Origin: Diplocloster hominis
GTDB lineage: Bacteria > Bacillota > Clostridia > Lachnospirales > Lachnospiraceae
Assembly (NCBI RefSeq): GCF_032380655.1
Contig: NZ_JAWDIY010000008.1
Location: 124,001 to 188,000 of the forward strand
Length of the DNA: 64,000 nucleotides
Direction: 5' to 3'
Made by a program: the position numbers and the translations under genes. Below are positions 27,601 through 35,278 of this stretch, piece after piece (positions within the stretch are counted from its first letter, which is position 1; the number at the start of each line of letters is the position of its first letter). The notes under the pieces were generated by a model. It did not search any database and was not told the origin of the DNA. It saw only the letters and a list, made by a program, of their open reading frames with translations.

Positions 27601-28138
27601 CCTCGATGGTGTCGAAACCGGAAAATGCGCCAAACAGGGAAAAATGCGGCGTCCAGATATGGGCCGGTATAAAGATGGCCTCGGGACAGATATCCAGTGT
27701 GATTTCCAGAAGATCCCGGCTGTCCAGACCCAGGATGGGCCTTCCGTCGGAGTGGATATTGCCGATGGTCTCCAGCTTGCAGGACAGTGCCTCCGCGGCT
27801 TCCAGTCCCGGAAGCAGGATCAGGTTATGGACCTTCCTTGTTTTTCCGTTCTTTTTATAGATCGAACTGATCTCACCGGATATCACGAAGCGGGGTTTGC
27901 TTTCTTCGGAAGTAATCTCATCCCTGATCCTATAGTCATCCTTTAGAACATACAGTCCTTCTTCCGCCGGGACAAGTTTATCTTTCAACTGCGCCCGCCA
28001 GGCCGGATGGGTGAAATCTCCGGTTCCCAGCAGGTCGATACCTTTGCGCCTGCTCCACAGATCCAAAGCTTCCGGTTCACAGTCCCGGCTGGTAGCGCGG
28101 GAATATTTTGAATGAATATGAAGATCCGCTATGTACAT
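24650..28138 (-). CDS. EndoQ-like PHP nuclease domain fused to UvrD/PcrA-type helicase
   Basis: 1162 aa. N-terminal third (about 1-410): PHP metal motif DLHIHSKYSRAT and a zinc-finger-like CPVCGKK near residue 288, as in the COG1379/EndoQ group that nicks at deaminated bases. A low-complexity linker (about 430-515) follows. C-terminal part: superfamily-1 helicase with Walker A AGPGTGKTKT (about 531), DEFQD (about 734), GDPDQSIYGFRGSN, TLHGSKGLEFPVVFL and RRLFYVGMTRARE. Inferred role: find and unwind damaged DNA in one polypeptide. An in-frame 24-bp tandem repeat lies just before the DEFQD motif (25985-26080). Ribosome site AAGGTGG before ATG 28138. Single gene, divergent from the sigma factor. 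Confidence 0.9.
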   Translation of the reverse strand: MYIADLHIHSKYSRATSRDCEPEALDLWSRRKGIDLLGTGDFTHPAWRAQLKDKLVPAEEGLYVLKDDYRIRDEITSEESKPRFVISGEISSIYKKNGKTRKVHNLILLPGLEAAEALSCKLETIGNIHSDGRPILGLDSRDLLEITLDICPEAIFIPAHIWTPHFSLFGAFSGFDTIEECFEDLTPHIHALETGLSSDPPMNWRISALDGYQLVSNSDAHSPGKLGREANLLDTELGYSHLSRALQQGEGLAGTLEFFPEEGKYHLDGHRKCNLALSPSETAAYGGKCPVCGKKITIGVLHRVEELADREEGFVSENGRHYESLVPLSEVIAASTGKSSGSAKVAAEYKSMLGKLGPEFSILRDIPLKDIRRAAGPCVEEGIKRLRSGDVTRIPGYDGEYGTVMIVSKDEIDELYGQISLFENYIDPAGETAAARSLDNSGIPAVSEGLSAAGEPSGELAGTRETTDGWIRTDASAADKTGAVRSGISCAEPERNAGEGGTAEQHKLPDGLNQEQYDAVTAAEPVVAVIAGPGTGKTKTLVSRIAWLVKEQRVDPSRITAVTFTNKAALEMRTRLEKELGGKRAVRSMTIGTFHSICLNLLKDWKKNVVLADEYQCRDAAEHVIRQAGLKLRPAQLVQDISRLKNGLVSEHKLPDDVTARYQEQLERDGLMDFDDLLLNVLEMINAGRNPHNNTGCYPDMNAVGYPISNPGSHPDSNISEPDMEQSLLPFSYLLADEFQDINAIQYQLVKAWSKGNKSLFVIGDPDQSIYGFRGSNAECFHLLKEDFSNVREIKLTRNYRSTPEILSCSLPVINRNPGDARILIAQQPTGFPVSLLTAESDLSEGIFIAKEINRMTGGIDMLDAQKYAIHTDKPRSFQDIAVLYRTHRQAKMLENCLRKEGIPYVITGRDDFLADEAVRGVLAFFRFLLSPGDEASVKICLKNVWNYDEELIGEFLDVLKQNQVKELDAGQLQKLDSQLSPALALASCWQMVRRFLPVVRKEKPAALIGQWLEANEISMSEPLQRLLNMAVLHKDMPEFLQTLLLGQEGDLQRSSEKIYTSGAVTLMTLHGSKGLEFPVVFLSGVKKGCLPYESLSHPADPMEERRLFYVGMTRAREELILLTSREPSEFLEDIPAGCVEMGDVHKRKEECGMEQLSLFDL
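25985..26080 (-). repeat. In-frame 24-bp tandem repeat, four units, inside the helicase gene
   Basis: Four adjacent units of exactly 24 bp encode diverged octapeptides of pattern x-G-x-x-P-x-x-N (for example TGCYPDMN and PGSHPDSN). They sit between the DFDDLL and LADEFQD motifs, where SF1 helicases normally have only a short loop. The length keeps the reading frame. Confidence 0.85.
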
Positions 28139-28465
28139 AATTCCACCTTCTTTATCTTTTGTTCATTCTATTTCAGGAGAGCCTGCCATGGTCATTTTGG
28201 TAAGTAATCCCATTATACTCCTTAACTCGACCAGGTGTCCAGAGCACTTGAATCGGTCAGTTTTTGAAATTTTTCGTGTATCACACGTATTGCCCGAAAT
28301 AGGGAACTCAGTACTCATAGCCCAAAAAAACAAGAAAAACTGCAGGGAAAAATAAAAAAATCTTAAAAAGTATCTGCTAAAATGATAGAAACCAACACCA
28401 TACGATCGAAGTATATAATGTAACAAATCATTTGTAAGCTTACAAACCGCATCAGGAGTATCATT
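28139..28465 (+). promoter_or_regulatory. Divergent intergenic region helicase / sigma factor
   Basis: AT-rich region without a gene. A TATAAT (28414-28419) has no good -35 17 nt upstream. Just after it is a perfect 16-bp palindrome, TTTGTAAGCTTACAAA (28431-28446), 20 nt before the sigma factor start, so it may be an operator or an RNA hairpin over the leader. CAGGAG serves as ribosome site. Confidence 0.45.
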
Positions 28466-29044
28466 ATGAAAATAAACCAGGATAACTTTGTGAAAGAACT
28501 GAGACGGGGCAATGAAAAAGCGCTGCTCTATGTGATTGACGAATACGGGGGATTGCTACGGTCAGTTATTCGAAGAAAGCTGTTTTCACTTCCGGACCGG
28601 CAGGAAGAGTGTATGAACGACGTACTGCTGGGCATCTGGAACCACAGCCAGGACTTCGATGAATCCAGGAATACCTTTCAAAATTGGGCAGCCGGAGTGG
28701 CCCGGTACAAATCCATCGACTATCTGCGCAAGTACAGGCGGGAGCTGGAACAGCTAAGCTGGGAGGAAGTGGTCATCTCCGGAGAAGATGAAAGACTGGC
28801 AGCAGCCGTGGAACAGGAGCTGTCGGAAGAGGTTGGCCGGATGTTAGACTGTCTGAACGAAATGGACAAAAAGTTATTTCTGGACGTCTATGGAGAAGAT
28901 ATGGATATCGAACAGGTCAGCCGGAATACCGGCATGAAAAAAGAAGTAATCTACAACCGTTTATCCAGAGGAAAAAAGAAAATACGACAATTATTCAGCC
29001 GCAACGGAAAGGAGAAGTCCGCATATGAAACCCAACATCTATGA
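28466..29044 (+). CDS. ECF-type RNA polymerase sigma factor
   Basis: 192 aa with the two ECF regions: sigma region 2 (about 20-85; CMNDVLLGIWNHSQDF and FQNWAAGVARYKSIDYLRKYRRE) and region 4 (about 125-180; DMDIEQVSRNTGMKKEVIYNRLSRGKKKIRQL, the HTH that reads the -35). No regions 1 or 3. The next gene starts inside it and is its likely membrane anti-sigma or partner, a normal ECF operon form. Trigger unknown. Confidence 0.92.
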   Translation: MKINQDNFVKELRRGNEKALLYVIDEYGGLLRSVIRRKLFSLPDRQEECMNDVLLGIWNHSQDFDESRNTFQNWAAGVARYKSIDYLRKYRRELEQLSWEEVVISGEDERLAAAVEQELSEEVGRMLDCLNEMDKKLFLDVYGEDMDIEQVSRNTGMKKEVIYNRLSRGKKKIRQLFSRNGKEKSAYETQHL

Positions 29045-30047
29045 AATGCTCAATGATATAGAAACCGACTGTTACGAGTACGGCGCCACCCCTCTGTCAG
29101 AAGAGGAAGCCAGACACTATAAACGCCAATTCCGCCGCCGGCTCCATACCGGACGCAAAGGATTCCCAGGCAAAGGATTTGCCATAGCAGCCGGCATCGC
29201 CGTCTGCCTCCTGGTCCTGGGCGCAGGCCCCTTCCATACAGAAGTCCGCGCCGCCGCCAAAACTTTAACCTATAATATCGGGGAACTTCTCGGAACCAAT
29301 GAGGATCTCACGCCATATGAAAACATCGTAAACTATTCGGTGACCAACGGCGATGTAACGATTACCCTCAACTCCGTAATCCTGGAGGAAGACATCCTCT
29401 ACGTATCTACGACAGAGACTGCAGAGCCGCAGTCAGATCTGAATATGGAGACATTAACCCTTCTGGGCAGCCTCTTTATAAACGGAAAATACATCGAAAA
29501 CAGCAGCAGCGGCATCACCGCGCCGCTGGAAGATGGAAGCGGCCAGGAGTCCCTGACCGGTTATAATCTGGGGCACCGATTTGAAACACAAGATATGGAC
29601 ATTGAGCTGATCCTTGAGGATGCCTCCCGTACCCTGGACGGCAATTGGAAGTTCAAATTCAACGCAAATGGGGAACAGCTCTCAGAACAGACCCATGAAA
29701 TCGCTACCGATATTCATTACAACCTTCCCGACGGAACCCAGGTGGACCTGACCGCCTATACCACAAGCCCCATCGGCCAGAAAATATATTACAAAATAGA
29801 CGGCGGCAGTGACTATGACATGAAACTGGACGGAACCGACGATCTTGGCAACCCGGTCTCCTTCTATGTATCCCACGTTGAAAAATCCGGAGGGCGGTTT
29901 AACATCGACCGCCTCACAGGCCTGATCTCTCCGGAAGCAAGTGCGCTGACTCTCACACCTTACGTCTCGCCCCGGCCCCAAAAGAGCGGCCGCACAGAAA
30001 GCAACTGGCAGCAGGCCGGAGAAGCCTTTACTATAGGACTGAAATAG
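29025..30047 (+). CDS. DUF4179-type membrane protein, probable anti-sigma partner
   Basis: 340 aa. A short cytoplasmic part (1-49), one membrane segment (about 50-68, FAIAAGIAVCLLVLGAG) and a large extracytoplasmic region containing the DUF4179-like stretch (KTLTYNIGELLGTNEDLTPYENIVNYSVTNGDVTITL, given here only as a landmark) make the usual shape of ECF-linked sensors in Clostridia. It overlaps the sigma gene by 20 nt and has AAAGGAGAAG upstream, so the two are translated together. The anti-sigma role is inferred from position and topology; no zinc-binding anti-sigma motif is visible. Confidence 0.75.
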   Translation: MKPNIYEMLNDIETDCYEYGATPLSEEEARHYKRQFRRRLHTGRKGFPGKGFAIAAGIAVCLLVLGAGPFHTEVRAAAKTLTYNIGELLGTNEDLTPYENIVNYSVTNGDVTITLNSVILEEDILYVSTTETAEPQSDLNMETLTLLGSLFINGKYIENSSSGITAPLEDGSGQESLTGYNLGHRFETQDMDIELILEDASRTLDGNWKFKFNANGEQLSEQTHEIATDIHYNLPDGTQVDLTAYTTSPIGQKIYYKIDGGSDYDMKLDGTDDLGNPVSFYVSHVEKSGGRFNIDRLTGLISPEASALTLTPYVSPRPQKSGRTESNWQQAGEAFTIGLK

Positions 30048-30088
30048 TAAACTTCCGCAGTCTCCCACATCCATAAAAGATTCTGTAT

Positions 30089-30141
30089 AAAGATGATCCG
30101 GACAACATTCCGATAGAAGGAGTGTGTTCGGATTCATCTTT
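30089..30141 (+). terminator. Terminator-like hairpin after the sigma/DUF4179 operon
   Basis: AAAGATGATCCG (30089-30100) pairs with CGGATTCATCTTT (30129-30141) with one bulged base. The tail is only mildly T-rich. Confidence 0.55.
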
Positions 30142-30313
30142 CTTCCGCATTCTTCCCCGGATCAAAAAGTACATGATACAAGCTATCCGTGATAATTACC
30201 TGATTACCGCCAAAGAATTAACCTCCAACAGTCCGGTCCCCTCCGCGGTTTGGAAACCCGTTCGCCTCTCCTCGCGGCCCTGTCCGGCCTTACCGGCTCT
30301 CCAACTTTAACCC

Positions 30314-30342
30314 TTTACGATCCCAGGCAAATAATATATAAT
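30314..30342 (+). promoter_or_regulatory. Promoter of the phosphofructokinase gene
   Basis: TTTACG, 17-nt spacer, TATAAT (30337-30342), 63 nt upstream of the start codon. The -10 is perfect and the -35 matches four of six. Confidence 0.6.
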
Positions 30343-30404
30343 AAATGAGGACAAGTTCCAGGATTCACCAAACAATGAAAATCTAAAAGATAGGGTGTGA
30401 GTCA

Positions 30405-31481
30405 ATGAAAAAAAGAATTGGTATGTTAACCAGCGGCGGTGACTGCCAGGCGTTAAACGCGGCCATGCGGGGAGTAGTCAAGGGGCTGTGCACCAACCTG
30501 GACGATGTGGAAATCTTTGGCTTTGATGACGGATATAAAGGGCTGATCTACAGCAAATACAGAATGCTCGGATCTTCGGATTTCTCCGGTATTCTAACCA
30601 GAGGAGGAACGATTCTGGGCAGCTCCCGCCAGCCGTTTAAGCTGATGCGTGTGCCGGATGAGAACGGACTGGACAAAGTGGAGGGAATGAAACACACCTA
30701 TTACAAATTAGGGCTGGACTGCCTGGTCATTCTGGGCGGCAACGGCACCCATAAGACGGCGAACCTGCTTCGGGAGGAGGGCCTGAATGTCGTGACCCTT
30801 CCCAAAACCATCGATAATGATCTGTGGGGAACCGACATGACATTCGGATTCACCAGCGCGGTCAATATAGCCACGGATGCCATCGATTGTATCCATACCA
30901 CAGCGGCTTCCCACGGGCGTGTATTCATCGTGGAGGTCATGGGTCATAAGGTCGGCTGGCTGACCCTGCACTCCGGTATCGCCGGGGGAGCGGACATCAT
31001 TCTGCTGCCGGAGATCCCCTATGATATCAAGAAGGTGGTAAATGCCATCGAGGCCAGAAATAAAGCCGGAAAGAGATTTACCATCCTGGCTGTGGCGGAA
31101 GGAGCTATTTCCGAGGAGGATGCCAGATTATCGAAGAAGGAATTCCGGGAGAAGCAGAAGAAAAACAAATATCCTTCCGTTTCCTATGAGATCGCAGCTA
31201 AGATCGAGGAGGCCACAGGGTCGGAGGTACGAATTACCGTTCCCGGACATACCCAGAGAGGCGGAAGCCCCTGCCCCTATGACAGGGTACTGGCTACCAG
31301 GCTTGGATCGGCTGCGGCTAAGCTGATCATGAATGAGGAATACGGCTATATGGTCGGCATGGTAAACGGGGAAACCAAGAAAGTTCCGCTGCAGGAAGTG
31401 GCCGGTAAACTGAAAATGGTAGATCCCCAGTCGTCTATTATCAAGGAAGCGAAGAGAATCGGTATCAGTTTCGGCGACTGA
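30405..31481 (+). CDS. pfkA: 6-phosphofructokinase (group with PKTIDND motif)
   Basis: 358 aa. Phosphorylates fructose 6-phosphate, the committed step of glycolysis. Landmarks: MLTSGGDCQALNAAMRGV, GGNGTHKTA with Asn113 where the Mg-binding Asp of GGDGS is usual, PKTIDND (133-139, catalytic base Asp137) and PGHTQRGGSP. Gly at 114 argues for ATP, while Lys134 in PKTIDND is the form seen in PPi-dependent and group III enzymes. Phosphoryl donor therefore cannot be fixed from sequence. Weak ribosome site AGGGTG. Monocistronic or upstream of dnaX with a 27-nt gap. Confidence 0.93.
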   Translation: MKKRIGMLTSGGDCQALNAAMRGVVKGLCTNLDDVEIFGFDDGYKGLIYSKYRMLGSSDFSGILTRGGTILGSSRQPFKLMRVPDENGLDKVEGMKHTYYKLGLDCLVILGGNGTHKTANLLREEGLNVVTLPKTIDNDLWGTDMTFGFTSAVNIATDAIDCIHTTAASHGRVFIVEVMGHKVGWLTLHSGIAGGADIILLPEIPYDIKKVVNAIEARNKAGKRFTILAVAEGAISEEDARLSKKEFREKQKKNKYPSVSYEIAAKIEEATGSEVRITVPGHTQRGGSPCPYDRVLATRLGSAAAKLIMNEEYGYMVGMVNGETKKVPLQEVAGKLKMVDPQSSIIKEAKRIGISFGD

Positions 31482-31508
31482 CCGCCGGCTTAGAACAGGA
31501 GTAAACTT

Positions 31509-33080
31509 ATGTCTTATACTGCGTTATACCGGAAATTCCGTCCCGACAGCTTTGAGGATGTGAAGGGCCAGGACGCAATCGTTACAACATTAAAGAACCA
31601 GGTCCGCACCGGGAGGATCGGGCACGCCTATCTGTTCTGCGGAACGAGAGGTACCGGGAAGACGACGGTGGCGAAGATCCTTGCAAAGACAGTGAACTGT
31701 GAGAATCCGGTTGACGGGAGTCCCTGTGGTGAGTGCGCCTCCTGTAAGGCCATCGCCTCCGGGACCAGCATGAACGTAATCGAGATCGACGCGGCGTCCA
31801 ACAACGGTGTGGACAATATCCGTGAAATCCGCGAGGAAGTGGCATATTCGCCCACGGAAGGAAAGTACAAAGTATACATCATCGATGAAGTGCATATGTT
31901 ATCGATAGGTGCGTTTAATGCGCTCTTAAAGACGCTGGAGGAACCGCCGTCCTACGTGATCTTCATCCTGGCGACCACGGAGGTTCATAAGATACCGATT
32001 ACCATTCTGTCCAGATGCCAGAGATATGATTTTAAGCGGATATCCATAGAAACCATATCGGCCAGGCTAAAGGATCTGATGGAACAGGAAGGCGCCCAGG
32101 TGGAGGAAAAGGCCATCCGTTATGTGGCCAAAGCGGCGGACGGTTCCATGCGTGACGCGTTAAGCCTTTTGGATCAGTGCCTTGCTTTCTATCTGGGCCA
32201 GAAGCTTACTTATGAAAATGTGCTGGAAGTGCTGGGAGCTGTGGATACCGAGGTGTTTGGCAGCCTGCTGGACCAGATTATCGGGCAGGATGTAACCGGA
32301 GTGATGAAATCCATAGAGGCGCTGGTCATGGACGGACGGGAAATGGGGCAGTTTGTCACAGACTTTATCTGGTATCTGCGCAACCTGCTTCTGGTTAAGA
32401 CTTCAGACCAGGCGGGGGATGTCATCGACGCGTCAAAAGAATCCCTGGCCCGTATGAGCGGTATGGCGCAGAAACTGGATGCCGATACCCTGATGCGCTA
32501 TATCCGGGTACTGTCGGATCTGTCCAATCAGATCCGCTACGCTTCACAGAAGAGGATATTGATAGAGATTGCATTGATTAAACTGTGCAAGCCGGCCATG
32601 GAGAGGGACAGTGAATCCTTGCTGGACCGCCTTCGGGTGGTGGAAGAGAAACTGGAAAAAGGAGTTACCGTCCCAGCAGCACCGGCAGCTCCAAACACAG
32701 CGCCGGGCGTGCAGACACCCTCGGCGGAGCGGCCGAAACCGCCAATGCCAAAGGCGATACCTGAAGATATCAAGCAGGTGGTCTCCAACTGGCGGAGTAT
32801 TGTCAATGAGGCTTCCGGACCTGACAAAGTATTCCTGAAGGGAGCCAGGCTGAGCTTGGGCGGCGGAAATAAACTGCAGATTGTATTTGAAAATGAACTG
32901 GGAGCTGCCTATGTAGGTTCCAAAGAACATAAAGAAGAACTGGAAGCTTTGATTTCCAACCGGATTGGCAAAGAAGTGGAAGTCGATATGAAAATGCTTG
33001 ATACAGGGCGATCCTTTGAGGACAGCTTTGTTGATTTAGAGAAAATCATCCACATGGATATTACCGTTGAGGAAGAATAA
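31509..33080 (+). CDS. dnaX: DNA polymerase III gamma/tau subunit
   Basis: 523 aa. Clamp-loader ATPase of the replisome. Walker A GTRGTGKTT (residues 45-53), zinc module C-x8-C-x2-C-x2-C (CENPVDGSPCGECASC), Walker B VYIIDEVHML, and sensor-1 region LATTEVHKIPITILSRCQRYDF are all present. The Pro/Ala-rich linker (about 390-420) leads to a short tau-type C-terminus. AACAGGAG before ATG. Order dnaX-ybaB-recR is the standard one. Confidence 0.97.
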   Translation: MSYTALYRKFRPDSFEDVKGQDAIVTTLKNQVRTGRIGHAYLFCGTRGTGKTTVAKILAKTVNCENPVDGSPCGECASCKAIASGTSMNVIEIDAASNNGVDNIREIREEVAYSPTEGKYKVYIIDEVHMLSIGAFNALLKTLEEPPSYVIFILATTEVHKIPITILSRCQRYDFKRISIETISARLKDLMEQEGAQVEEKAIRYVAKAADGSMRDALSLLDQCLAFYLGQKLTYENVLEVLGAVDTEVFGSLLDQIIGQDVTGVMKSIEALVMDGREMGQFVTDFIWYLRNLLLVKTSDQAGDVIDASKESLARMSGMAQKLDADTLMRYIRVLSDLSNQIRYASQKRILIEIALIKLCKPAMERDSESLLDRLRVVEEKLEKGVTVPAAPAAPNTAPGVQTPSAERPKPPMPKAIPEDIKQVVSNWRSIVNEASGPDKVFLKGARLSLGGGNKLQIVFENELGAAYVGSKEHKEELEALISNRIGKEVEVDMKMLDTGRSFEDSFVDLEKIIHMDITVEEE

Positions 33081-33093
33081 GGAGGACATGAAT

Positions 33094-33450
33094 ATGGCAA
33101 AACGTGGAGGATTTCCGGGCGGAGGTATGCCCGGCAATATGAATAACCTGATGAAGCAGGCACAGAAAATGCAGCGTCAGATGGAAGAGAACCAGAAGGA
33201 ACTGGAAACGAAGGAATTTACCGCGGCGGCCGGCGGCGGAGCGGTGGAAGTGACTATTTCCGGCAAAAGAGAAGTGGTTAAGGTAAAACTGGCCGAAGAA
33301 GTGGTGGATCCCGAAGATATCGAAATGCTGGAGGATCTGATCGTAGCCGCTACCAATGAAGCGCTCCGCCAGGTAGAAGAAGCGAACGGCGCGGCTATGT
33401 CAAAGCTGACCGGTGGTATGGGCGGAATGGGCGGCGGTTTTCCTTTCTAG
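33094..33450 (+). CDS. ybaB: YbaB/EbfC family nucleoid-associated protein
   Basis: 118 aa from ATG 33094, chosen because GGAGG (33081-33085) is 8 nt upstream; the ATG at 33088 is too close and the frame start at 33067 lies inside dnaX. Gly/Met-rich ends flank the conserved core MNNLMKQAQKMQRQMEENQKEL and VEVTISGKREVVKVKL. Homodimer that binds DNA. Lies between dnaX and recR as in most Firmicutes. Confidence 0.95.
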   Translation: MAKRGGFPGGGMPGNMNNLMKQAQKMQRQMEENQKELETKEFTAAAGGGAVEVTISGKREVVKVKLAEEVVDPEDIEMLEDLIVAATNEALRQVEEANGAAMSKLTGGMGGMGGGFPF

Positions 33451-33467
33451 AGAGAGTGGAGGATATC

Positions 33468-34064
33468 GTGGATATATACAGCAATCAGATTAACCGCTTA
33501 ATCGAAGAACTCTCCCGGCTTCCGGGAATTGGTGCAAAGTCAGCCGGCCGGCTGGCTTTTCATCTGATTCATATGCCGGTGGAGGATGTACAGCGGCTGG
33601 CCGACACCATGGTGGAGGCCAGGAACAACGTGCGTTACTGCAAGCAGTGCTATACGCTGACCGACCAGGAACTGTGCCCCATCTGCAGTAACCCGAAGCG
33701 GGATCAGCATACGATCATGGTGGTGGAGAATACCAGGGACCTGGCGGCTTATGAGAAGACCGGTAAGTACGACGGGGTCTACCATGTGCTTCACGGGGCT
33801 ATCTCTCCGATGCTGGGGATCGGTCCCAGCGATATCAAGCTAAAAGAGCTGATGGCCAGGCTCCAGGGGGATGTGGGCGAAGTGATCATCGCTACCAATT
33901 CCAGTCTGGAAGGAGAGACGACGGCGATGTATATCAGTAAGCTGGTCAAGCCTTCCGGGGTGAAGGTGAGCCGCATTGCCAGCGGAGTTCCGGTGGGAGG
34001 CGACCTGGAATATATTGATGAAGTGACGCTTCTGCGGGCCCTGGAGGGGCGGGTGGAGCTCTGA
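33468..34064 (+). CDS. recR: Recombination protein RecR
   Basis: 198 aa from GTG 33468. GGAGG at 33458-33462 is 5 nt upstream, and the product then begins MDIYSNQINRLIEELSRLPG like other RecR proteins; the GTG at 33456 overlaps the ribosome site. HhH motif LPGIGAKSAGRLAFHL, four-Cys zinc finger CKQCYTLTDQELCPIC, and a Toprim domain (IMVVENTRDLAAYE) are present. Acts with RecF and RecO in gap repair. Confidence 0.96.
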   Translation: MDIYSNQINRLIEELSRLPGIGAKSAGRLAFHLIHMPVEDVQRLADTMVEARNNVRYCKQCYTLTDQELCPICSNPKRDQHTIMVVENTRDLAAYEKTGKYDGVYHVLHGAISPMLGIGPSDIKLKELMARLQGDVGEVIIATNSSLEGETTAMYISKLVKPSGVKVSRIASGVPVGGDLEYIDEVTLLRALEGRVEL

Positions 34065-34324
34065 GTCTGGGTGTAGGAGCAGGGAGAATATCGTTGGAAT
34101 GAGCAGCAGTGATATACTGACTAAGTGTTAGGGGGAACAGTTTGGTTCGGTATTTGACTGGGGGAAGTTAGAAGCTTTTTTTAATATAATGAATTGATTA
34201 TTACGGCGCCTGTTCACTGAAAATGCATTATGTAATGATAGTGGACGGGCACTATTCGTTTCTATGAAAAATGATGCGGTTTGATAATTGGCTTATACTG
34301 GGGACGAGATGATTGAGACCATTA

Positions 34325-34793
34325 GAGTCAGATGGACTTGAAACCGTAAGAGCCGGATGAATATGAAACTATAAGGATCAGATGAACAAGAAATTATAAG
34401 GTACAGATGAATATGAAATTAAGGATCAGATGAACATGAAATTAAGGATCAGATGAACATGAAATTAAGGTTCAGATGAATATGAAATTAAGGTTCAGAC
34501 GAATATGAAATTATAAGGGTCAAATGAACATGAAATTATAAGGATCAGATGAACAAGAAATTATAAGGATCAGATGAACAAGAAATTATAAGGATCAGAT
34601 GAACAAGAAATTATAAGGATCAGATGAACAAGAAATTATAAGGATCAGATGAATAAGAAATTATAAGGTTCAGATGAACATGAAACTATAGGGTCAAATG
34701 AACTAGAAACGATAAAGATCGGATGAACACGAAACCATAAGAGCCTCAGATGAACATGAAATGATAAGGATCAAATGAACATGAAAACCATAA
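34325..34793 (+). repeat. Tandem repeat array of about 19 units, each with SD-like AAGGA and ATG
   Basis: Units are 25 bp in the centre, 23 bp in one block (34407-34500 approximately) and 25-27 bp at the ends. Units 10-13 are identical and the next differs by one base; the flanks are degenerate. A typical unit reads AAGGA, 4 nt, then ATGAACAAGAAATTATAA, a five-codon frame whose stop overlaps the next AAGGA. In 23-bp units the frame runs on and its TGA overlaps the next ATG (ATGA). There are no spacers, so it is not CRISPR. Confidence 0.9.
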
Positions 34794-34826
34794 AAGTTAA
34801 ATGTTTTGGAAACAGAAAGATTAGGA

Positions 34827-34855
34827 TTGACTTATAATACTTACAGTTGTAATAT
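34827..34855 (+). promoter_or_regulatory. bla promoter overlapped by BlaI/MecI-type operator
   Basis: TTGACT (34827-34832), 17 nt, TAATAT (34850-34855). TTACAGTTGTAA (34841-34852) carries TACA-N2-TGTA, the BlaI/MecI recognition core, and covers the spacer end and the -10. The site is 424 nt upstream of the beta-lactamase start. A partner site of the same type is in front of blaI (38861-38888). Confidence 0.72.
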
Positions 34856-35278
34856 TTAAAATAAGTGAAATAAAAATAAAAGATCTAAAATGAGAGATAT
34901 ATAAAGCAAAAGGGGGTTCTTTCTTGAAATTGCGCATGACTTGATATCTCTGTATGCCCTGTATTTAAGCAAAGCCAGCCAATTTCCACGATGAAATGTT
35001 ATCCTAACCTAAGTAGAAATTACAAAAGTATTATAAAGCAAGAGATCTATGAGCATGAGATATATTAGGTTATAAATTAGAGAACAAATAGACAAGATAT
35101 CTATTAAGCAAGCGATCTATAAAACAATGGGATTTATAAAGTATGTTTTTGTATTTAGTTTAATAATTGATTCTTTAAAATGAATAAATGCAATATATTA
35201 AATGCAATCTGATTTAATCAGCTTACAGCTTATATAAAGATACACGAAAAGAGGAAAAGGCATATTAGGAGGATACCT

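Larger units (their letters stand above)
30048..30404 (+). other. Intergenic region: terminator hairpin and pfk promoter
   Basis: Contains a long hairpin (30089-30141) after the DUF4179 gene, then a stretch without features, then a promoter and leader for phosphofructokinase. No gene is supported; a 62-codon frame at 30122 has no usable ribosome site. Confidence 0.5.
34065..35278 (+). other. Long non-coding region: hairpin, tandem repeat array, bla promoter and leader
   Basis: No gene is supported. In order it holds an imperfect 11-bp hairpin after recR (34208-34250, G-U pairs, weak T tail), a tandem array of about 19 units (34325-34793), a strong promoter overlapping a BlaI-type operator (34827-34855), and about 420 nt of AT-rich leader. 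The leader contains a 19-nt direct repeat with two mismatches (35032-35050 and 35102-35120) and a minimal TTG-AAA-TTG-CGC-ATG-ACT-TGA frame after GGGGG (34911-34945) whose translation is unproven. Confidence 0.7.

Noticed and set aside
30122..30310. 62-codon open frame
   Set aside because: Starts inside a terminator-like hairpin with the purine stretch touching the start codon; no family resemblance.
34325..34793. CRISPR array
   Set aside because: Units are directly adjacent with no unique spacers, and no cas genes are nearby.
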